A stretch of DNA of 62,091 nucleotides from a virus. The notes under the pieces were generated by a model, which saw nothing but the letters and a program-made list of their open reading frames with translations, made no database searches and was not told where the DNA came from. The stretch spans positions 1 through 62,091 of IMG/VR virus record IMGVR_UViG_3300009034_000037. One strand, 5' to 3'. Made by a program: the position numbers and the translations under genes. Below are positions 26,785-34,816 of this stretch, one piece after another (position 1 is the first letter of the stretch; the number at the start of each line of letters is the position of its first letter).

Positions 26785-27981
26785 CTAGATGCTCTGACCT
26801 ACATTTATCCCCTTAACAAGCGCAGTGTCTTCTTCGAATTCAACTGCGACAGATGCATGAATAGCATATTGGTCAGTCCGTTTGTATATAGAGCGGTCGC
26901 GCTCTATGGCGATGGACGTATTTATCCCAACAATGTAGTTCAAATAATGAGTTAAAATAATCTGCGGGTTTGAATCGTAAGTCACTTTGACTGTATCGCC
27001 ATCTCCAATTGCGCTACCACCACCAGATCGTGCGACCGTACCGTTAGTGTAATCCACCACATAATCTGTCGTTTCTGTATACGCTGATTCTGGTGTGGTA
27101 TTAAGTGTTGAGGTTGTAACAATCACACTGGCGATAGGAGCATACCGAAGAGATGCCGCAACGGTACCATTCAATACAACATGTTGAGTTATTCGCGGTA
27201 AGAAATCCCACAATGGCACTTCAACGATTTTAACACCAAATGGCGTATGAGCTGCACCTTCAGCAGATGCGTCACCTAGCGGAGTCGCTCGAGTTGCTAG
27301 CTTTTCGATATATAGCTGCGCGAGATCAGACGACATGAAAAACCGTAAGTCCCTTTTATTCCGTCTAAACTTCGTTGGCATGGCTCGCAGCATATTGCCG
27401 AGAACCGTAAGCCCGATGTTGGCACCCTCGGCATCGTAAACATTACCACTGTCAGCAAGACGTATCCAACCATCTGACAATGCTAGATAGCTGTCCTTTC
27501 TATACTTTGACGTATCTCCACCATCTATATAATCACTTTCCAAGGCAGCAGCACCAACCGTATCGCCGTTAATGTATAGCTCTTCGAGATCATTTCCAAA
27601 CTGTTTGGAAAACATACGGATTACATGCTCATCAACATTTTCCTCAATGCTTCGTTCCTTAAAGAGATCACCGATTTCAATTGGCACCATAACTGCCTTT
27701 GGTGTCAATGTAACCTTTGACGCTGTGACGCCACGCCGCACACCTGGATCTTGCGCTTCTGTATGCGGTAGAGCCGCACGTCGACCGATAGAAAGTTTGT
27801 CAATCTCGAGAGTTTCGTTACGAAAACGTTCAATCCTCGCGTTATTCTGTAGAGTGGTTTCATCGATTACATAGTCAATAAATTTGTCAGCTTGTTTCGG
27901 ATTCAACTTACCAGATATTACCAGACTATCAAGCAGTATCATTGACTTACGTACCAGTTCTTCATTTGAAATACCTGCCAT
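26785..27981 (-). CDS. Major capsid protein (HK97 fold)
   Basis: A 398-residue protein after the scaffold gene. It has an N-terminal helical arm, ATLTP-type strand region (VTASKVTLTPKAVMVPIEI), SIEENVDEHVIRMFSKQFG, and RRNKRDLRFFMSSDLAQLYI. The end ERDRSIYKRTDQYAIHAS is the usual P-domain/strand pattern. Residues ~285-345 (TTDYVVDYTNGTVARSGGG, GDTVKVTYDS) form an extra Ig-like insert, likely displayed on the capsid surface. Strong position and motif support. Confidence 0.9.
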   Translation of the reverse strand: MAGISNEELVRKSMILLDSLVISGKLNPKQADKFIDYVIDETTLQNNARIERFRNETLEIDKLSIGRRAALPHTEAQDPGVRRGVTASKVTLTPKAVMVPIEIGDLFKERSIEENVDEHVIRMFSKQFGNDLEELYINGDTVGAAALESDYIDGGDTSKYRKDSYLALSDGWIRLADSGNVYDAEGANIGLTVLGNMLRAMPTKFRRNKRDLRFFMSSDLAQLYIEKLATRATPLGDASAEGAAHTPFGVKIVEVPLWDFLPRITQHVVLNGTVAASLRYAPIASVIVTTSTLNTTPESAYTETTDYVVDYTNGTVARSGGGSAIGDGDTVKVTYDSNPQIILTHYLNYIVGINTSIAIERDRSIYKRTDQYAIHASVAVEFEEDTALVKGINVGQSI

Positions 27982-28040
27982 GGTTCTTACCTCCTTTATT
28001 TGTCATTCAAAAAAAAAGTTTATTTACATGTTCCATTTAT

Positions 28041-29210
28041 CTACTGAATAATTGGATACCAGAAACCTTTCTGCACCTCTCGATTTCTAGTTGTTTCGTC
28101 GTCGTTGACTGAAGGAGCTTGTCGCGTCTTCTCGATTTCTTCTAATCGCTTAGTAAGATCTTCAACCAACATCTTAAGATCGTCGGTAGCAACTTTATTA
28201 GTAGCAACTACAGAATCGCCTTGACTTTTTTGAGTACTAGCCATCTGTAATCCTTCCTGACTCGATTCCAGCGCCTTCAACGCACCGGTAAGTGCTTTCA
28301 GCGTGTCTCCATCTCCGATCTCACCGATCAGCTTTACCAATTGCATAGTCACATCTTTTAGCGCAGTAGTCCGCGAAGCTGTAAATCTCTTCCCCTTGGT
28401 TACTGCTAAACCATCAACAATAACAGTCCCATCATCCATCACTTGAACAGCGGGTCGTTCTGACTCAGTATCATCCGTCGATTTTACATTAGACTTTGAT
28501 ACGATCCGCTCGGGAAGCGGGTATGGATATTCTCCAGCAACAACTTGGCCGAGAAACTTAAGCACTCGTTTAGTAGCGTTTTGAATATCAACCGGGACAG
28601 ATTTTTCAATTTCAATACTCTCCACACCATCTACTGACTTGCTTACCGGATATGGAAATCCGCTTGCCATCTCCAAAAATTGAGATAGCTGATCAATAGC
28701 CACAACCGAATCCTGAGACAAAGACTTTTTTGCTTCCTCTACCGAGAGAATTTCTTCAGCTTTAGCCACAGGTTTTGGATACGGATATTTGCCACCTACA
28801 ATTTTCCCAAGAAATGTCAAAACACGTGCAATTGCGTTTCCTGGCGCTCCTGCCATCTTCGACATACGCTTCATCCATTTAGCAACTTCACTTATCGCGT
28901 TAGCTAGATCCTGCGGTAACTTCTTTGTAACGGTGTCTATGTCTGATTCCCAAAACTGACTCAATTCAGCTTCGGTCTTAGGCAATACCTTCTCCACCTC
29001 TGCGACCCCGGTATAAAACTTGTCAAAGATTCCATCAGATAGACCAGCATTACCTTGGATACCTTCTTGTTCAAATACACCCATTTTCTTATCCTCCTTG
29101 AAACGTTTGATAATTAGAAACTTTCTAAGATTCGCCGCTTGATCAACTAACGACACTTCTCGTACATCCACGTCTAAAATTCTTCTTGGGTTTTCCTCCG
29201 AACGATTCAT
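28041..29210 (-). CDS. Head scaffold protein with protease-tail N-terminus
   Basis: 389 residues from ATG 29210 (a TTG at 29222 is in frame). The first ~38 residues (ILDVDVREVSLVDQAANLRK, then FLIIKR) are the motif that normally ends XkdF-type prohead proteases. The rest is helical and Lys/Glu-rich, with two imperfect repeats of the type VLTFLGKIVGGKYPYPKP and VLKFLGQVVAGEYPYPLP, and a C-terminal coiled coil (TDDLKMLVEDLTKRLEEIEK). It is probably the internal scaffold degraded by the protease. A strong ribosome site AAGGAGG precedes an internal ATG at 29084, predicting a second, shorter product. Confidence 0.72.
   Translation of the reverse strand: MNRSEENPRRILDVDVREVSLVDQAANLRKFLIIKRFKEDKKMGVFEQEGIQGNAGLSDGIFDKFYTGVAEVEKVLPKTEAELSQFWESDIDTVTKKLPQDLANAISEVAKWMKRMSKMAGAPGNAIARVLTFLGKIVGGKYPYPKPVAKAEEILSVEEAKKSLSQDSVVAIDQLSQFLEMASGFPYPVSKSVDGVESIEIEKSVPVDIQNATKRVLKFLGQVVAGEYPYPLPERIVSKSNVKSTDDTESERPAVQVMDDGTVIVDGLAVTKGKRFTASRTTALKDVTMQLVKLIGEIGDGDTLKALTGALKALESSQEGLQMASTQKSQGDSVVATNKVATDDLKMLVEDLTKRLEEIEKTRQAPSVNDDETTRNREVQKGFWYPIIQ
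29084..29097 (-). promoter_or_regulatory. Internal ribosome binding site and start in the scaffold gene
   Basis: AAGGAGGATAAGAAAATG: a near-perfect Shine-Dalgarno sequence eight bases before ATG 29084 (product start MGVFEQEG). This site is stronger than the one for the full-length start, so most scaffold may lack the ~42-residue N-terminal motif. Confidence 0.6.
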
Positions 29211-29233
29211 CAGCAAACTCAAATCTCCAAAAC

Positions 29234-29272
29234 AAAAAAAAAGCCCGCGTGGCTAAAAAAACCACTCGGGCT
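29234..29272 (-). terminator. Rho-independent terminator between head sub-operons
   Basis: On the minus strand AGCCCG-a-GTGG, a T-rich loop, then CCAC-g-CGGGCT, followed by nine T residues. Stem of ten pairs. It ends the unit containing terminase, portal and the protease fusion just before the scaffold and capsid genes. Confidence 0.88.
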
Positions 29273-29308
29273 CGGTTGTTCCGATACTCGGAATACTCTA
29301 TTTCTGAT

Positions 29309-29337
29309 AGGCTAGTCTTACTTGATTACGGTGTCAA
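29309..29337 (-). promoter_or_regulatory. Candidate promoter upstream of the terminator/scaffold gene
   Basis: Minus-strand TTGACA (29332-29337), a 17-base spacer and TAGCCT (29309-29314). Transcription would start near 29302, just ahead of the terminator at 29272-29234, an attenuator-like layout. The -35 lies inside the end of the small gene 29318-29527, so chance is possible. Confidence 0.45.
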
Positions 29338-29527
29338 GAGTTTCGATTTTAAAACTAGTTGTCTCCGTAATGTGTACGACCTTCCCACTTTCAAATTTCA
29401 AAAGAACTTGACCAAAAAAGCAATTACGACTAAGCTTTTCAACATATCGACAAATAGACTCTACTTGATCTAATTGTGCCAAGGTAGAGTTTGAATTGTC
29501 AAGTGTTTTATTACAATGTTGTCTCAC
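29318..29527 (-). CDS. DUF2292-like small protein
   Basis: 69 residues. The segment VEKLSRNCFFGQVLLKFESG, followed by KVVHITETTSFKI, matches the DUF2292/YezD pattern (a small domain with an aromatic-Gly turn and a strand of the type Gly-Lys-Val-Val-x-Ile). It is often carried by phages; function unknown. It overlaps the end of the large fusion gene by 4 bases and is followed by the terminator. Confidence 0.65.
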   Translation of the reverse strand: MRQHCNKTLDNSNSTLAQLDQVESICRYVEKLSRNCFFGQVLLKFESGKVVHITETTSFKIETLDTVIK

Positions 29528-32500
29528 AATACCGTCGCGGTACCACCAATTGAAAATCCAGTTATATCACCCGACTTAACTCTTTTCCATAATGCGTCAT
29601 CTATAATCTTGTTCGTCATCAACCAAGTACCTTGTTTCACTCTCTGCGAACCGAGTTTAAGATCCACCGGAGCAATCCAACTTTCAACCAGCTCAATTCC
29701 ATTTTCGCCAAATATCTCATGAAGTAACCCAAGCTGAGTGGCACGATTATATCGAGCTAGAAATGTATGAGCCGCACGTTCGATAGCCTCAGCGCTAATT
29801 ATATCACCCTGTGCATCAATTACATTTGGTTCAAGTACAACTCCGGTAACAAGTTGTTTTTCCTTGTTGACTTTAGTAATTGGCATGTGAAAAGCAATTT
29901 CTGTCTGAAATTCATCTACTATCTTATCGAAATCCTTTTTGACTTCAGGTCCCGATTTCGAACGAGACCATAACCAATCATCATTACTACGCTTGGCTTG
30001 ATATAGCCCTTTTAGCTTTTCACCCTTCAACTGCACCTTAATAAACTCATTACTATACGAAAAGACCGACGCCTTGCCACTGTCCAAGATTTCGATATTT
30101 GAAGGCGTTGTCTTCGTTGGATTAAGATAATGACTAGGTTTGATTGGCCCCGCAAGATTCATTGACTCCTTGTGAGGATCTTCAGTCACTCGTGTTGCTA
30201 ACTGCTTGTTATCTAGCGGATTGAGATACATTTCAAGTACTATGAGATCAGGTCGACCAACATCTAGACGTAACTGCCAAAGTGTTCGCGAAGGTCCTAC
30301 CCGTATCTGTATCGGGCCACGCCACGTCTGCTCCTGAAGAACAAACTTAGCATCCAACATAGAAGTCTTTGTTACTTCTCGCTTGTACGGTGCTGTATAA
30401 TCGATTTCTACGTTTTTCGTTTTAACTGCCCAGTATAAACCATCTCGAACTTGCTTAGCTGTAGCCACTGTTTTTTTCTTCCAGTAATGATACTCAATCG
30501 GGATTTGCTCACGAACAGCTTTTGGCAAAGCAGAAACACCCACTGGAGGCATCCAACCTTTTTTGACTGCATCCTTATCCAGTACATATGGTGTTTGGTC
30601 ATCTGGCCTGATACACAGCCAGACTGGTCCAGGTAGTTCAGACTCTTCAGATGGAGGCAAAATAGCTTTTGAGATCTGAGGTACACAATCCTTTTTGTGA
30701 ACATCTGCCCATTTTTTGGGAGCTTCTCCAATCGTAATCCCTTTTTCTCCAACAATTTCAAGCCAGTTCTCTTTGTTCCTGTCTTTAAAATCCTGTTTCC
30801 ACTTAACAAAGTGCTCTTTACAAAACCAAGCTCGACCGCGCCCATCAGCCCAGAGGACATCGATCTCTGGTGCCCGCTTACAACCATCATACATACACTG
30901 TTTACGCGACGGCTTTGACTTTGCTACTTCTAACTGCCAAGACTGCATTACCCTATCTACAATTTCATTTTTTAAATTGTCAGGCAGAACCTCAAGATCT
31001 TTTTTCAATCGAAGCTGTCGAAAAATAACTCGATAGTTGAGAGCCTCACCGTGGAAAAAATATTCGTGAAACCAACTCTTTTGTGACCCGTACTCGGTCT
31101 TACCTCTGTCAACGATCTGAAATACACCAGGAAAATGGCGTGTTCCACCTATTGGTGGTGGTTTACCCAGCTCTGGCTTTTTCGTAACTCCTTCAACATC
31201 CTTCCATGCTATTGGCTCTGGACTTTTTCTAATAGCTTGTATGCTAGTTCTTACAGGTTTTTCTACTCCACGCTTGGCTCGCTTTGCCCACTCCCCGGTG
31301 TCCCAGTTGATTTTACTAATCTTATCCATGCGAGTACGACTAAGCTGTCGAGCTTCAGAAAGCGTTATTATCGGTTCTTTGATTGCGTCTTTAATACCTG
31401 TCAACAACGTCCAACCTATTAGCAACTTTTTTGGACGAAGCACAATTCGTAGATCCGAATGCAGTCCTCTTCCGCGTATATGATGCTGTACTGCATAATC
31501 GTAAGGACCTTCTTCCTCTGGCGGTATCTCCATATAGGGATCGGCTTGCTTTTCAACCGTGCGAGTTGGCAAATATTCGATGTTGCCTTCCTCATCGATT
31601 TTCTTAACTTGTAAAACTAGATTGCGCTTAGCACGGGTAGCAGCACTGTCAATCGTATCAGCTTTGTCTGTCCAAGGACCGATAACTCGCGGAACCCAGA
31701 CAGACATTCGCTCGCCTTTTGGGGTAACTTCAATATTAATTGTTTCACCTTCAATTAAAATAGAATCGCCTTCGTCAAAATCCAGTTTAGTAGCAAATGT
31801 ATCTCCTACTGGGACAATCGTCTTGTCTTTGATATCAACAGTCTCCACTGGCTTACCTGAAGGTAACACCCCCCACTGGTATACCCAGATACCACCTTTG
31901 GTTTTCTCACGACCAATGACAATTCCGCGCACGGTACTGGAGTTATGGTACTTGACCCACAAATCTAGCGCCACTTCTTTTAATGGATATGGACTATCTA
32001 TTTGCTTACAGACTACGCCCTCTGAACCAGGTAGCTCTCTAATCTTACGTACAATCTTTTCTAACTCTTCTAGATCATGCGCTATAGCTCCTGGTACGAC
32101 ATTAAGCCTATGCTTTAGATCTGGTACACCCATGGTAGATTGTTTAATGTCTAGCTTTTCCAAGACTTCCAGCCGCTGTTGAACAGGCCAGTTATGAATA
32201 TCGCCATCCTTGTCATGATAAAGCACATCAAATATATTAGTTATAATATCAGTGTCATTTGGTTCATCCTTGGAATGCAAATAACCAGCTATCGCCTCAC
32301 GTGGTAGATGCTGACGGCCTTGCCATAATTCGATTTCGCAGTCGAAGACTAGCTTATCAACTTTGAGATTACTGATTTCTTCGATGGTCTGTGGCAACCG
32401 CGCTACATTATCTTCGCCATTTTCAGAGATGATTTTAATCTTATTACCATCCTTGTGCACTTGGTGACGGGCTCCATCATATTTCTTTTGTACGAAGGCT

Positions 32501-34779
32501 GGTAGCCAGATTTCGGCCCGCTCACGATACAACGACAAAAATCGCCTTAGCGTTTGTAGCTCATAAGGAAACGCAGGTCGGGTTGGCTTCGGCATGTAGA
32601 AAAATTCGCCAAGAGTAAGCTTGTCATGTTTTTCAGCACGTTCAGCTTGTTTTTCGAAATCTGAAGATACAACTCGAGTTTCATATTTTTCAACTAATTC
32701 CATACCCATCAATTTGATTTCGTTCTTGGGGTTGATACGCTCAAATGTTAAATCATAAAGCGGTACATTATTTGTCATAGGCCCATGGAAATTATCGTAG
32801 TGAATTTCAAGTCGCTCAGCCAAATCTGAGGGTAAAGCTCGACCGAGTCTGAAATGAATTACATGCTTAAAGCTCTCCGGTAGATCTTCAGTATCCTTAA
32901 CCAAGATATCAATATCACCCTTGGTCTTACCCCTATTGGCTAACCCACCAACGAGATAAACGTAAGGTTGTTTAGTTTTAAAAGTCTTGAAGTGCTTTAA
33001 AACATCCGTCAGCGAGATCTCCTCACCTCGCTCAACTCCCGAGGCGTTGATCCATGCGTACTCTCTTTTCTCTATTTTTTGCCACGGCGGCTTATCGTAA
33101 TCTGGTTGCTTTTCCGCATACCGCTCAAAGTCTCCCGATACATCGTCTAGCCCATCTCCTGGTGGAGATGGATGAACGATCTCTCGGTCGTATAGTTCAT
33201 CAACCACAAGAGCATGCAGGTTTACAATCTCTTCTTTAGTTATACCCTCCGGCCCTCGGGGACCGAGTTCGATCTTTGCTTCGAAAAGCTCATGTAGTCG
33301 CCAGTGCAACTCAATTAACTCAGTGTTAGTCTTGCCTATTACATCTATATCCGGAGCAACTATAACCCGCCTAATCATAACTTCAGGCAACTTTACCTCA
33401 CGCGCTACACGTTCCCAAAACTCACGGACAAATGGCTTCATGTCCTTTGGACTAAATCGCATAGTTTCAGGACCACGCCGAGCTGCCTCTTCTAGTATTT
33501 TACGTAACAGTAACTCAAGTGTCTCTAGATCGTATTTAAATCCCTCAGGGTTTTTCTTCCACGTAGTATACCACGCAAGAGTCAAACGATGGTCATCTCT
33601 AAGCACTTCATCACTTATTTTACTAGGATCATAGGTCTTAGGATCACGGATTTTCTCAACACCAAAATCCAACTCATGTATTTCAGAGTGTGCCAATTCC
33701 ACCTGGTCAATTACAAACTCTGAATTCAACTTGGGCAGATTTTCACATCTTCCTCCAAATGAAAGATATGCAATAGTAGCATGTGGTATGAACCCATGAC
33801 TTTGATCTTCTTCCTGAAGCCCTGCTTCGACTACTGCACCTTTTATCGCGGTGTATACATCAGATAAATCAGGAGCATCCAATAAAACAACAAGTGCTGT
33901 ACATGGTTTACCATCTTTACTAGCTCCGTCAAAATACCCCCAGCCCTGAATTTTTGCGCTGATAGGCAAGAATTTGGACAGTGTTTTTTGCGCTACAGCT
34001 TGCGCCTTCTTCGCGTCAGCTTCAGAAAAACCGTTATCTCCACCACGAAGATAAAGCAAAGTTACATGATCAACATCTTCAACTTTGGCACCTGTCTTAC
34101 TAGCATACTTCTGTGAGATTTCCGTTAGCGTATTACGTACTGACTCGGGTAACCGAATATAGAAAAATAAGTCTTTAGGATTTGTTTTGATTTGCTTTTT
34201 TATCTTCACATCGTGTACAACTACCTGCGGATCAGGCCCAACATTCGTTTCTTGTGGCTGATCGAATTTTTCTACAACTTTAACCGGCCATGCGTAAAAT
34301 GGTCCGTTTTCCCAGCGGGGTTGCTTACTCATCCATTTGGCACGAAGGTCCATATTAATCAGGTGTTCATCCTCAGTCTGTTGCAACTCAGCTAGACTCA
34401 TCTCGGTTAACTTGCCTAAAGCAACTATACCCAAGGCTTTTTGTTCATTAATCAACAGGTAGACTCTATCACTGATTTCAAACGGCCGCGTTTTTACAAT
34501 TATTGATTTTTTACCATCAATTACAGCCTCAGCCATACTAGTAGGGGTAATGATCAAACCATTAGGTGGCAAGTCTGACTCAGCTTGTTTGATATTACTA
34601 TTTACCCAAGTTAGTTCAATCGAACCCTTTTCTTCTTCTGGCAGTATGCCGCTCTCGCCAAACTGCTGTGATGGATACAGCTTACCACTTTCTTCCAGCT
34701 CGTTAATACCAATAGCTTTGGTAATAGGTACCGTTCGATTAAATGGATCCATAGCGCGTCTTGGCAGTCGCTTTCGCAT
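29524..34779 (-). CDS. Giant fusion: ASCH-like, 2H-PEase, NTase, DNA ligase, LigD-PE, prohead protease
   Basis: 1751 residues from ATG 34779 (TTG 34824 is in frame and overlaps the MuF gene; residue numbers here count from that TTG). Visible in order: ~88-190 ASCH/PUA-like; ~215-390 2H phosphoesterase with HVT (254) and HAT (348); ~618-700 nucleotidyltransferase with GG (626) and GDIDIL (636-641); ~770-1060 ATP-dependent DNA ligase with KYDGAR (lysine 781), FDCE (~827), FDVLYH, EGVVCK (~935) and WVKYH; ~1105-1290 LigD-type 3'-phosphoesterase with YAVQHH and LHSDLR; ~1310-1338 zinc site C-x4-C/C-x2-H; ~1494-1530 a second, weaker PE-like segment; ~1640-1766 XkdF/S78-type prohead protease with VLEPNVIDAQGDIIS, LLHE, VESW and ITGFSIGG. 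It occupies the protease slot between MuF and scaffold. The repair domains may be packaged and then cut free (inference). Confidence 0.85.
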   Translation of the reverse strand: MRKRLPRRAMDPFNRTVPITKAIGINELEESGKLYPSQQFGESGILPEEEKGSIELTWVNSNIKQAESDLPPNGLIITPTSMAEAVIDGKKSIIVKTRPFEISDRVYLLINEQKALGIVALGKLTEMSLAELQQTEDEHLINMDLRAKWMSKQPRWENGPFYAWPVKVVEKFDQPQETNVGPDPQVVVHDVKIKKQIKTNPKDLFFYIRLPESVRNTLTEISQKYASKTGAKVEDVDHVTLLYLRGGDNGFSEADAKKAQAVAQKTLSKFLPISAKIQGWGYFDGASKDGKPCTALVVLLDAPDLSDVYTAIKGAVVEAGLQEEDQSHGFIPHATIAYLSFGGRCENLPKLNSEFVIDQVELAHSEIHELDFGVEKIRDPKTYDPSKISDEVLRDDHRLTLAWYTTWKKNPEGFKYDLETLELLLRKILEEAARRGPETMRFSPKDMKPFVREFWERVAREVKLPEVMIRRVIVAPDIDVIGKTNTELIELHWRLHELFEAKIELGPRGPEGITKEEIVNLHALVVDELYDREIVHPSPPGDGLDDVSGDFERYAEKQPDYDKPPWQKIEKREYAWINASGVERGEEISLTDVLKHFKTFKTKQPYVYLVGGLANRGKTKGDIDILVKDTEDLPESFKHVIHFRLGRALPSDLAERLEIHYDNFHGPMTNNVPLYDLTFERINPKNEIKLMGMELVEKYETRVVSSDFEKQAERAEKHDKLTLGEFFYMPKPTRPAFPYELQTLRRFLSLYRERAEIWLPAFVQKKYDGARHQVHKDGNKIKIISENGEDNVARLPQTIEEISNLKVDKLVFDCEIELWQGRQHLPREAIAGYLHSKDEPNDTDIITNIFDVLYHDKDGDIHNWPVQQRLEVLEKLDIKQSTMGVPDLKHRLNVVPGAIAHDLEELEKIVRKIRELPGSEGVVCKQIDSPYPLKEVALDLWVKYHNSSTVRGIVIGREKTKGGIWVYQWGVLPSGKPVETVDIKDKTIVPVGDTFATKLDFDEGDSILIEGETINIEVTPKGERMSVWVPRVIGPWTDKADTIDSAATRAKRNLVLQVKKIDEEGNIEYLPTRTVEKQADPYMEIPPEEEGPYDYAVQHHIRGRGLHSDLRIVLRPKKLLIGWTLLTGIKDAIKEPIITLSEARQLSRTRMDKISKINWDTGEWAKRAKRGVEKPVRTSIQAIRKSPEPIAWKDVEGVTKKPELGKPPPIGGTRHFPGVFQIVDRGKTEYGSQKSWFHEYFFHGEALNYRVIFRQLRLKKDLEVLPDNLKNEIVDRVMQSWQLEVAKSKPSRKQCMYDGCKRAPEIDVLWADGRGRAWFCKEHFVKWKQDFKDRNKENWLEIVGEKGITIGEAPKKWADVHKKDCVPQISKAILPPSEESELPGPVWLCIRPDDQTPYVLDKDAVKKGWMPPVGVSALPKAVREQIPIEYHYWKKKTVATAKQVRDGLYWAVKTKNVEIDYTAPYKREVTKTSMLDAKFVLQEQTWRGPIQIRVGPSRTLWQLRLDVGRPDLIVLEMYLNPLDNKQLATRVTEDPHKESMNLAGPIKPSHYLNPTKTTPSNIEILDSGKASVFSYSNEFIKVQLKGEKLKGLYQAKRSNDDWLWSRSKSGPEVKKDFDKIVDEFQTEIAFHMPITKVNKEKQLVTGVVLEPNVIDAQGDIISAEAIERAAHTFLARYNRATQLGLLHEIFGENGIELVESWIAPVDLKLGSQRVKQGTWLMTNKIIDDALWKRVKSGDITGFSIGGTATVL

Positions 34780-34816
34780 AATCATTCCCCAATTTATAAT
34801 CTCTTGATTTTCATCC

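Noticed and set aside
30408-30890. 160-codon minus-strand frame inside the giant fusion gene
   Set aside because: Shadow frame; the main frame carries recognisable domain motifs throughout.
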